A stretch of DNA of 9,134 nt from AP-15 sp045802495 (GTDB taxonomy: Bacteria; Pseudomonadota; Alphaproteobacteria; ATCC43930; CGMCC-115725). Shown one piece after another: positions 1 to 4,659 of this stretch. The notes beneath the pieces were generated by a model. That model was not told the origin of the DNA. It searched no databases and saw only the letters and a program-made list of their open reading frames with translations. Location: NCBI GenBank assembly GCA_045802495.1, contig JBJMQW010000422.1, forward strand, positions 1 to 9,134, in the 5' to 3' direction. Each line of letters opens with the position of its first letter. Position 1 is the stretch's first letter. A program made the position numbers and the translations under genes.

Positions 1-37
1 CGCCGCGAGGGCTCGCGCCCTGAATTACCGCTGTAGT

Positions 38-225
38 GTTCTCAATCGACCGTCACAGCGCGAAATGTGGCGATCGGCAGCGCTTGGCCGGCCCCTTTCC
101 GGCCCTTGGAGGCATGGTCATGAGTTGGCCTCCGTCGCGGTCTGCCAGGGTGACGTAGGTTAGCGTTACCAGCCGTCAAGGCTCGCATGCCGGAAATAAT
201 ATTCTCCGCCCGGCGCAAATATTGC
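38..225. repeat. Intergenic repeat copy A (direct repeat of 1541-1733)
   Basis: The segment aligns along its whole length, with small indels, to 1541-1733 in the same orientation. The best block is 143-183 against 1651-1691: 41 positions with one mismatch. Other shared blocks are the TTGGCCGGCCCC region, the GGAGGC-N14-GCCTCC hairpin arms (108-113 and 128-133), and the 3' end with GCCGGAAATAATAT and CGGCGCAAATATTGC. Copy A also has a perfect GGCCGG/CCGGCC stem (86-91 with 99-104) that is imperfect in copy B. I cannot assign the element to a named family. It carries no transposase gene and I see no target-site duplication. Confidence 0.85.
53..121 (-). CDS. Possible 22-residue mini-ORF in repeat copy A
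   Basis: Read on the minus strand, GGAGG lies 8 bases before an ATG at 121-119. The frame encodes 22 residues beginning MTMPPRAGKGPAK and stops with TGA at 55-53. The matching place in copy B also has GGAGG, ATG and a related start (MSLPPTGRKGPAK). The first 16 codons align without gaps and both then carry Cys15-Arg16. A one-base indel after codon 16 puts the copies in different frames, which argues against a conserved full-length product. The Shine-Dalgarno bases pair with the GCCTCC arm, so initiation would be hairpin-controlled. This is a speculative small ORF or leader peptide. Confidence 0.2.
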   Translation of the reverse strand: MTMPPRAGKGPAKRCRSPHFAL

Positions 226-278
226 TTCTGGTGCTTAGATGCATTCGGATGATTCAATGCGATGCGCCCTTGTTGTCT

Positions 279-456
279 TCCGGCGAAGCAAGCTGTAAGG
301 AAATTGACGATCAGCTGGATCAGCGCCGTGCGTCCTTCGAGACGGGCGCTCCGCGGCCTCCTCAGGATGAGGAATTCCTTAATCTCATCAAAGAATTACC
401 TCATGCTGAGGGCGCCCGGAGGGCGCGTCTCGAAGCACGCACAGCCGCGATGCAGC
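279..456 (+). repeat. Dispersed hairpin repeat copy C (inverted copy at 4414-4593)
   Basis: About 178 bp matches the reverse complement of 4414-4593. Positions 305-327 are identical to the complement of 4544-4566 (23 bp), and 398-442 to the complement of 4428-4472 (45 bp). The inner part, 328-442, is itself a long imperfect inverted repeat: the outer 17-nt arms (328-344 and 426-442) match at 16 of 17 positions, and the paired motifs CCTCAGGATGAGG (360-372) and CCTCATGCTGAGG (399-411) flank the loop. Such non-coding palindromic repeats, with a cTTCGAGACG edge, are frequent between genes in Bradyrhizobium and Rhodopseudomonas; this last point is general knowledge, not a search result. Confidence 0.9.
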
Positions 457-464
457 GGGAGGGA

Positions 465-496
465 GGCGAGACGGCGGGTAAACCGCCCGCCTCGCC
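465..496 (-). terminator. GC-rich hairpin after the 97-residue gene, possible terminator
   Basis: GGCGAG (465-470) pairs with CTCGCC (491-496), and an inner GGCGG/CCGCC stem closes around a small loop. The hairpin begins 10 bases beyond the stop codon of the minus-strand gene ending at 507. No T-run follows on the minus strand, so it is not a classical intrinsic terminator. It could stabilise the 3' end or work with Rho. Confidence 0.35.
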
Positions 497-506
497 GCTG
501 GAGTTT

Positions 507-800
507 CTAGATTGACAGTTGTTGTTCCAATTCGGCTAGCGCGGCCTCGGCGTGCTCAGGATTGACCCTCCCGCTCTCGACAGCGGTTTTGCCGGCTTCT
601 ACGGCAGCAAAAAACTGTTCATCTGCGGCGTTCGCATCGGCCGAGCCGTCGGCCGTCACCGAGACGAGCTGTCTTAGTTTGACGGCGACGGAATTCACGC
701 GTTCTCCGGTCACTTGCTCGCAGCAAGACGCAGCCCCGACAACGACGCCAAGCGTCTGGGCCATCTGCTGCGCCTCGGTAATGCGGTTGGTGGATGCCAT
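507..800 (-). CDS. Hypothetical protein, 97 residues
   Basis: I do not recognise a named domain. The protein has no signal peptide or membrane segment and is rich in Ala, Glu, Gln and Val, so it is probably a small soluble helical protein. Visible features are a Cys-Cys pair at residues 26-27, a low-complexity Asp/Ala stretch at 51-60, and an acidic helix-forming C-terminus (about 62-95). The ATG at 800 is supported by AGAGGTG five to six bases upstream. The TAG stop of the upstream DUF4168 gene (812-810) lies inside this Shine-Dalgarno region, leaving 9 bases between the genes, so the two are almost certainly cotranscribed and translationally coupled. Similar short proteins are common as hypotheticals in Bradyrhizobium. 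Function unknown; the gene itself looks real. Confidence 0.8.
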   Translation of the reverse strand: MASTNRITEAQQMAQTLGVVVGAASCCEQVTGERVNSVAVKLRQLVSVTADGSADANAADEQFFAAVEAGKTAVESGRVNPEHAEAALAELEQQLSI

Positions 801-809
801 TTCACACCT

Positions 810-1301
810 CTACTGGCCTGAATGAGGAATGCGTTGAGAAAGCTTTTGGCGGACGGCGGGGTCATTTTGGGCCGTGCGAATAATTGTATTGTACTCATCC
901 ACCGAAAGGCCCTGGTCGGTAACCGCCTTCTCCAAGGCGGTGTTTTCCTCCTGCGTAATTCGCTCTGCGTCTGACGGCGGCGCCTCCGCGATTTTGCGTT
1001 TATAGCTCTGCTTGATACTCGTCACCTGCCCGATGGCGACCGCAGTCGCATTCAACTTCTGGTCCGAAATGGTCGGCGACGGTGATGGCGCCTGAGGGGA
1101 TGGTCTCTGAGGGGATGGTCTCTGAGCGGATGGTGGCTGAGGGGATGGTGTCTGAGGGGACTGCGCCGGAGGGCTAGCCTGCGGTTGGTTCATCTGGGCG
1201 TTCGCCGTTGGCAGCAGAAAGAGCCCGGCGACAATCAGTGCGGATGCTGCGAGTGGCTGCAACAGACGCGTTCTGATGGCGTGGTGTTGGGTCGAGTGCA
1301 T
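810..1301 (-). CDS. DUF4168-type secreted protein with Pro/Ser/Gln linker
   Basis: The 163-residue precursor has a clear Sec signal peptide: a basic start (HHAIRTRLLQ), a hydrophobic core (about 18-31) and a TANA cleavage site before Gln36. Next comes a low-complexity linker (about 38-76) of repeated PSPQ-like units, then a charged helical domain (about 77-157) resembling DUF4168, with IKQSYKRKIAEAPPSDAERI in its middle and GLSVDEYNTIIRTAQNDP near its end. The last is the typical C-terminal pattern of that family. The mature protein should be periplasmic or envelope-associated; the biochemical role of DUF4168 is unknown. The ATG at 1301 is preceded by AGTGGAG at good spacing. It is the first gene of a two-gene operon with the 97-residue gene. 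Linker length probably varies between strains. Confidence 0.85.
   Translation of the reverse strand: MHSTQHHAIRTRLLQPLAASALIVAGLFLLPTANAQMNQPQASPPAQSPQTPSPQPPSAQRPSPQRPSPQAPSPSPTISDQKLNATAVAIGQVTSIKQSYKRKIAEAPPSDAERITQEENTALEKAVTDQGLSVDEYNTIIRTAQNDPAVRQKLSQRIPHSGQ
1092..1166 (-). repeat. 15-bp tandem repeat inside the DUF4168 gene
   Basis: Five units of the type CTGAGGGGATGGTCT start at 1092, 1107, 1122, 1137 and 1152 (the last is incomplete or diverged). The period is 15 bp, in frame, and encodes five-residue units such as RPSPQ, TPSPQ and PPSAQ. The array makes up most of the linker between signal peptide and domain, so unit gain or loss would change linker length without breaking the frame. 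Confidence 0.9.
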
Positions 1302-1505
1302 ACGCTATCTCCACTTTTAGTGTGCTCCAGCAGCCCGGGCGGGCGTTGTTCAAAGCTGATGGCCGATCGAATGTTCAGCGCTACAGGGTTATCCGGTCAC
1401 GAAAATGACACACCGCCGACAGATCTCTCGGCGACAGATCCGGTGCCTAGCGACCTGATAAGACGAACATCTTCCATCTGGAGACGTCGCCATCTCCACG
1501 AAGGC

Positions 1506-1628
1506 TTACGCTTCGCATTCCCAGTGTTGAGTTCTCAATTGAGTTCTCAATCGGCCGTTACGCGCGGGAAATGTGCCGATGCGACAACTCTTGGCCGGCC
1601 CCTTCCGACCCGTTGGAGGCAGGCTCAT
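1506..1628 (-). CDS. Possible 40-residue mini-ORF in repeat copy B
   Basis: On the minus strand, AGGAGG is followed about 7 bases later by an ATG at 1628-1626. The frame runs 40 codons to TAA at 1508-1506. Its start (MSLPPTGRKGPAKSCR) aligns residue for residue with the mini-ORF of copy A through residue 16, sharing PP, KGPAK and CR. Beyond that, a one-base indel shifts the frames, and the 3' codons read through the tandem palindrome at 1527-1550 as a repeated LRTQ. It lies downstream of the isomerase gene and upstream of the DUF4168 gene in the same orientation, so it could be a leader peptide. Coding status is uncertain. Confidence 0.25.
   Translation of the reverse strand: MSLPPTGRKGPAKSCRIGTFPARNGRLRTQLRTQHWECEA
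1527..1550. repeat. Tandem 12-bp palindrome, two units
   Basis: TTGAGTTCTCAA occurs twice head to tail with no spacer (1527-1538 and 1539-1550). Each unit is an inverted repeat, TTGAG-TT-CTCAA. Copy A of the surrounding element keeps only the last part (GTTCTCAATCG), so the duplication is specific to the copy B locus. Confidence 0.85.
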
Positions 1629-1733
1629 GAGTTAGCCTCCTGTTGCGGTTTGCCAGGGTGACGTAGGTTAGCGGTACCAGCCGTCAAGGCTCTGCCTGCC
1701 GGAAATAATATCTCCGCTCGGCGCAAATATTGC
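1541..1733. repeat. Intergenic repeat copy B (direct repeat of 38-225)
   Basis: The second copy of the roughly 190-bp element, in the same orientation as copy A and about 1.5 kb away. It retains GGAGGC (1615-1620) and GCCTCC (1635-1640) separated by 14 bases, the same arm sequences and spacing as copy A although the loop has diverged. Its right end abuts the stop codon (1738-1736) of the isomerase-like gene. Conservation is strongest in 1651-1691 and 1697-1733. Confidence 0.85.
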
Positions 1734-1735
1734 CG

Positions 1736-2482
1736 CTAGCTGGTACCGTAACTTAGAGTCAGCAAGCGCCCATAGCCCGGGATAGGCTGACCGACGCCGG
1801 CGAGACGCAGGGCATGCCACATCATCGCGGATGCACTGGAAATGACGGGCTTCCCCAGATCCTGTTCGAGCAGTTCCAATACCGGCAAGGTCGGCATCCC
1901 GGTGCCGCTGAGAAAGACCGCCTCGGCGTCTTTTCGATCGACCAGACGCGCCAGCCGGTAAGCCCGCTCGGCGGTTTCGTCATAAATATTGGTAACCCCG
2001 GGCAGATTTGCGCAACTCACGACCTCGAGCCCGTGCGCTTCCAAATGGGACTTTCCCTGCGCCGTCGTTTCCGGTGAATAAGGTGTGCCGAGCGCCAGCC
2101 GGCGAACATTGAGCCGCTCCAGCGCACGAACGACCGAGCCGAAAGCCGTGATTACGCGCCTGCCGGTCGATTCCTCCAGTCGGCGGAGCAGATCGGCTTC
2201 CCCCTGACGGCGGAGATGATAGCTGGTTGCCGTGTGCGCCAGGACGATCACATCGGGGCTTACCATCGCCAACAGCTCGATGCTCTCGCCGATATTGTCG
2301 ACCATCATGCGATTGCGCTCGTCCTGGCCTTCGAGCGAACCGGTGGCGCCGCGCGCGGTCATTCGATGAAAATGCACGGACACGCCCTCCGGCGCCAATG
2401 CAATCATCTCTGCTTCTACCGTCGGGTTTCCCGGCGGCAGCAGAAACCCCAATCGCGCTCTCCAACCGATCATCGTTTGCAC
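1736..2482 (-). CDS. Maleate isomerase / Asp-Glu racemase superfamily protein with atypical active site
   Basis: The 248-residue protein has the two-lobed maleate isomerase/arylmalonate decarboxylase layout: RLGFLLPPGNPTVEAE near the N-terminus (residues 10-25), a strand and turn DVIVLAHTATSY (77-88), LGTPY (131-135), and AVFLSGTGMPTLPVLELLE (188-206) followed by GKPVISSASAMMWHALRLAG (210-229). In maleate isomerases the 82-88 and 190-195 turns each carry a catalytic Cys; here they read AHTATSY and FLSGTG. The only Cys in the protein, Cys157, is elsewhere. A proton-transfer or decarboxylation reaction without the usual Cys pair, or a binding role, is possible. The GTG at 2482 follows the upstream TGA with no gap; ATG at 2473 (three codons on, starting MIGWRARLG) is an equally good start. 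Last gene of the methyltransferase operon. Likely cytosolic. Confidence 0.85.
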   Translation of the reverse strand: MQTMIGWRARLGFLLPPGNPTVEAEMIALAPEGVSVHFHRMTARGATGSLEGQDERNRMMVDNIGESIELLAMVSPDVIVLAHTATSYHLRRQGEADLLRRLEESTGRRVITAFGSVVRALERLNVRRLALGTPYSPETTAQGKSHLEAHGLEVVSCANLPGVTNIYDETAERAYRLARLVDRKDAEAVFLSGTGMPTLPVLELLEQDLGKPVISSASAMMWHALRLAGVGQPIPGYGRLLTLSYGTS

Positions 2483-3520
2483 TCACGTCTTCAGTGTCGT
2501 ACGAAAATAAATCTGATCGAGCTGCAGCGGCTTGGTTAAGAGCCCTTGCTCCAGCGAGCCCTGGATCGCGCGTTCGATATTTCTTCCCATGGCGGCGAGT
2601 CCGATCGGGTATGGGTCTTCCCCGAACACCTCTCGCTGCTCTTCGAGATCTTTCCCCGGAAAATACAAATAGGTCGACTGATGGTGCCGCGCCCGCTCAT
2701 AGGCCATTTCCTTGGAGCGGCGGAAGGCATCGAAAAGTTCGAGCGCGGCCCAGGGATGGTCGCGAAGGATGCGGTTCTGCACGATCACGTGATGATTGGC
2801 CTGGAAGAGCCCTGTCTTACGATAGAATTCGAAGACGACGGCTTTGCCATCGTCTTCGAACAGCTTTCGCAGTCGCGGGTTGCCGGCGATTGACGTTCCT
2901 CCCCAGCGGTCGATAACCGTGTGATCGCCGGCGGTAACGCGATTCGCAGGGCGGATGGCCGTGCACGCGTCGAGCTCGCCGCGGTCGAGCATAACGTCCA
3001 GCGTCTGATCGGCAGTGAGCCAGTGGTGCTCGACACCGACCGGCCCGGCGTTATCAAGGCGTAGCGCCCCACCGTGGCTCAGTTCCTTTGTGCGCCCGTT
3101 GAACCAAACATTGTCTTTGGCCTCGATGCCGTGGAGGTCCCTCAGCACAATCCGGAACCACAGCGCTGCGGTCATGTCGTAATCCGGGACCCCGATGCGC
3201 TTGCCCCTCATATCGGCGAGACTCGCAATACCCGAGCTCGTGTTGACATAGAGGTGGGGCCAATGGTGTCCGCGGCTCAGGAACACCGGCAGCGCCGACC
3301 AGTCCCATTTGTTGCCGTCGCGCCTCTCCCGCGCCAATAGGGTCTCGGAGATCGACATTTCAGAGGCGTCGAATTCGTCATAGAAGAGGTTGCGGTAAAA
3401 CAGCGTGCTCGGATCGAGTGTGATAAAGTCCAGCTCGATGTTTTGCGGCTTTACCGTCCCATCCTTTAGCGGCTGAACGCGCGGATTGTCGGAAAAGGCG
3501 ATCGTCAGTCGTAACGCCAT
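2483..3520 (-). CDS. 4,5-dihydroxyphthalate decarboxylase-like protein (PBP-like fold)
   Basis: The 345-residue product resembles the 4,5-dihydroxyphthalate decarboxylase family, which has a type 2 periplasmic-binding-protein fold and is often misnamed as an ABC transporter binding protein. Family-like motifs are EFDASEMS (49-56), PVFLSR (78-83), YVNTSSGI (91-98), GKRIGVPDYDMTAALW (106-121), GELDA (181-185), HHVIVQNRILRDHPW (243-257) and ELFDAF (261-266). No signal peptide is present (start MALRLTIAFSDNP), so it should act in the cytosol as an enzyme or ligand binder rather than with a transporter. I chose the ATG at 3520 because GGGAGGGCGGG precedes it; an in-frame extension to 3613 would run into the methyltransferase gene. 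It lies 14 bases after the methyltransferase stop and directly abuts the isomerase-like gene. The true substrate is not determinable. Confidence 0.85.
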   Translation of the reverse strand: MALRLTIAFSDNPRVQPLKDGTVKPQNIELDFITLDPSTLFYRNLFYDEFDASEMSISETLLARERRDGNKWDWSALPVFLSRGHHWPHLYVNTSSGIASLADMRGKRIGVPDYDMTAALWFRIVLRDLHGIEAKDNVWFNGRTKELSHGGALRLDNAGPVGVEHHWLTADQTLDVMLDRGELDACTAIRPANRVTAGDHTVIDRWGGTSIAGNPRLRKLFEDDGKAVVFEFYRKTGLFQANHHVIVQNRILRDHPWAALELFDAFRRSKEMAYERARHHQSTYLYFPGKDLEEQREVFGEDPYPIGLAAMGRNIERAIQGSLEQGLLTKPLQLDQIYFRTTLKT

Positions 3521-3534
3521 GCCCGCCCTCCCGG

Positions 3535-4233
3535 TTACTCGCGGACCCAGACCATCGCGAAGCTGACAGGTTGGCCCGCGTGACTCGCCATACGCGGATT
3601 CTGTCGGACCCACTCGGCATCGACAAGCGGCTCGCGCAACTCCAGCAACGACAGGCTGGCGCGGCGCCCCGCCTCGACGTGGTCACTCAGAAGATGAATG
3701 ACATTCACGATCGCGATCGGCTCGCCGGCCGGCCCATTGAAATGCGTGGGCACACCCTTCAGCAGCATGAACGGGTGGTAATCGATCAGAATGACCCTGC
3801 CGCCCGGACGGACTAGGCGCGCCGCTTCGGCATAGAAGCCGGTAAGATCGGAGACGTGGCAGACGACAAAGGAGGAGATCGCCAGATCATATCCGCCCGC
3901 GGCCAGCCCTGTGGCAATGACGTCCGCGCAAACCACATTGTCGTAGATTCCCTTGGCGTTAGCTCGCTCGAGCATGGCGGGCGAGGAGTCGACGCCATCC
4001 ACGCGCGCTCCGCCGCGCGCTTTGAGCCAAGCGCCGATACGCCCGGTGCCGCAGCCGAGATCGACAGCCGCGGCCGTGCCATTCCAATCCATCGAGCCCA
4101 GCGAACTCAACAGCGGAAGATCCAGCCGATCGTCCATCGTGGCGTCGTAAAAGGGCGCCCAGGCCGCATAACCCTCCGCCACGTCCACCGTGCGATAGCC
4201 GCGTGTATCGTAACGGGCAAAGGTCTCGGCCAT
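3535..4233 (-). CDS. Class I SAM-dependent methyltransferase
   Basis: The 232-residue protein carries the SAM-binding Rossmann signature: motif I VDLGCGTGR (57-65), the acidic end of strand 2 at VDSSPAML (81-88), CADV (102-105), a motif IV-like YDLAISSFVVCHV (115-127), and LVRPGGRVILIDYHPF (140-155). The pattern with GFYAEAARLVRPGG resembles methyltransferase domain 11/25 enzymes that act on small molecules. The acceptor cannot be predicted. The start at ATG 4233 is preceded by GGGGCGGGG. It is the first gene of a three-gene operon; the decarboxylase-like gene starts 14 bases after its stop. A palindromic operator candidate lies about 50 bases upstream. A methyltransferase is an unusual companion for this enzyme pair and may O-methylate or protect a hydroxy-acid intermediate (inference). 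Confidence 0.9.
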   Translation of the reverse strand: MAETFARYDTRGYRTVDVAEGYAAWAPFYDATMDDRLDLPLLSSLGSMDWNGTAAAVDLGCGTGRIGAWLKARGGARVDGVDSSPAMLERANAKGIYDNVVCADVIATGLAAGGYDLAISSFVVCHVSDLTGFYAEAARLVRPGGRVILIDYHPFMLLKGVPTHFNGPAGEPIAIVNVIHLLSDHVEAGRRASLSLLELREPLVDAEWVRQNPRMASHAGQPVSFAMVWVRE

Positions 4234-4267
4234 GCCCCGCCCCTAGTGCTCAGACCCATTCACAGGA

Positions 4268-4298
4268 TTTATAAGGCGAAGTGTAACCAACGCTTACA
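4268..4298 (-). promoter_or_regulatory. Candidate promoter and palindromic operator of the methyltransferase operon
   Basis: TGTAA-N7-TTACA (4282-4298) is a perfect 5-bp inverted repeat with a 17-bp footprint. On the minus strand it is followed by TATAAA (4273-4268), a -10-like box about 35 bases from the ATG. Seventeen bases upstream of that box a -35 element would be TAAGCG, which is weak and falls inside the palindrome, so a bound regulator would overlap the polymerase site. The size fits a dimeric TetR-, GntR- or IclR-type regulator; no regulator gene is in this window. Confidence 0.4.
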
Positions 4299-4413
4299 TC
4301 GAAAAACCTGCCACACCGGCCCCCGGGTCCGCGCGTTGCGCGGCCCGCGGACAGGCTCCGGCCGGCGCCCATGGCGGACATAGATCCCGGCCTTCGAGGC
4401 TGTCAGGAGATTG

Positions 4414-4593
4414 GCTGCATCGCGGCCGTGCGTGCTTCGAGACGCGCCCTCCGGGCGCCCTCAGCATGAGGTAATCCATTGATGACATTAAGAAAATTCC
4501 TCATCCTGAGGAAGTTGCGGAGCAGCTGTCTCGAAGGACCCATGGCGCTGATCCAGCTGATCGTCAGTTTCCTGACAGCCTCCTTCGCTGGGA
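4414..4593 (-). repeat. Dispersed hairpin repeat copy D (inverted copy of 279-456)
   Basis: The reverse complement matches copy C, including a 45-bp identical block (4428-4472) and a 23-bp identical block (4544-4566). The foldback spans about 4428-4543, with CCTCAGCATGAGG (4459-4471) and CCTCATCCTGAGG (4499-4511) either side of the loop and cTTCGAGACG / TGTCTCGAAGG at the outer edges. One arm is better conserved between C and D than the other. It is non-coding, sits between the CoA-transferase gene and the methyltransferase operon, and may affect mRNA stability or termination. Confidence 0.9.
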
Positions 4594-4659
4594 AGGCGAG
4601 GAGGGGCGTGCCTCACTGAGTTACCCGAACGATCTGAACACTAGCTCGCTGCTGCTCGC

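Larger units (their letters stand above)
1..506. other. Intergenic region with two repeat elements, no convincing gene
   Basis: This stretch lies downstream of the 97-residue gene and carries no convincing full-length gene. It opens with a short perfect hairpin at 8-21 (AGGGC, loop TCGC, GCCCT). Repeat copy A follows at about 38-225, then dispersed hairpin repeat copy C at 279-456, then a GC-rich hairpin at 465-496 next to the stop codon of the gene to the right. Open frames over 222-515 on the plus strand lie largely inside repeat C and are best explained by it. Confidence 0.7.
1302..1735. other. Intergenic region: DUF4168 operon leader plus repeat copy B
   Basis: The right half is repeat copy B (1541-1733), which ends directly at the stop codon of the isomerase-like gene. 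The left half must hold the promoter of the minus-strand DUF4168 operon, but I see no clear -35/-10 pair. It contains several small symmetrical elements: a direct repeat CGACAGATC at 1417-1425 and 1432-1440 (15 bp apart), a perfect inverted repeat TGGAGA-N8-TCTCCA (1479-1498), CGAAG-N7-CTTCG (1499-1515), and a tandem palindrome at 1527-1550. These could be regulator sites or leader RNA structures. No standard protein gene is evident. Confidence 0.6.
4234..4659. other. Intergenic region upstream of methyltransferase operon
   Basis: This gap between the CoA-transferase gene and the methyltransferase operon holds the operon's probable promoter/operator (about 4268-4298), a GC-rich inverted repeat GTCCGCG-N12-CGCGGAC (4327-4352), and hairpin repeat copy D (4414-4593). 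Frames seen over the repeat lie inside the palindrome and are not believable genes. No clear terminator with a T-run follows the CoA-transferase stop, so readthrough into the operon remains possible. Confidence 0.65.

Noticed and set aside
8..21. Hairpin AGGGC-TCGC-GCCCT as an intrinsic terminator
   Set aside because: No T-run follows on either strand and no gene end is visible beside it.
279..456. CRISPR array or insertion sequence
   Set aside because: No regularly spaced short repeats and no transposase frame; the element is a single large foldback.
222..515. Plus-strand open frames of 97 and 82 codons
   Set aside because: They lie over repeat C, a palindromic non-coding element; the same sequence inverted at 4414-4593 gives unrelated frames, and there is no family resemblance.
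3521..3613. N-terminal extension of the decarboxylase-like protein
   Set aside because: It would overlap the methyltransferase gene by 79 bases, and a strong Shine-Dalgarno sits just before the ATG at 3520.
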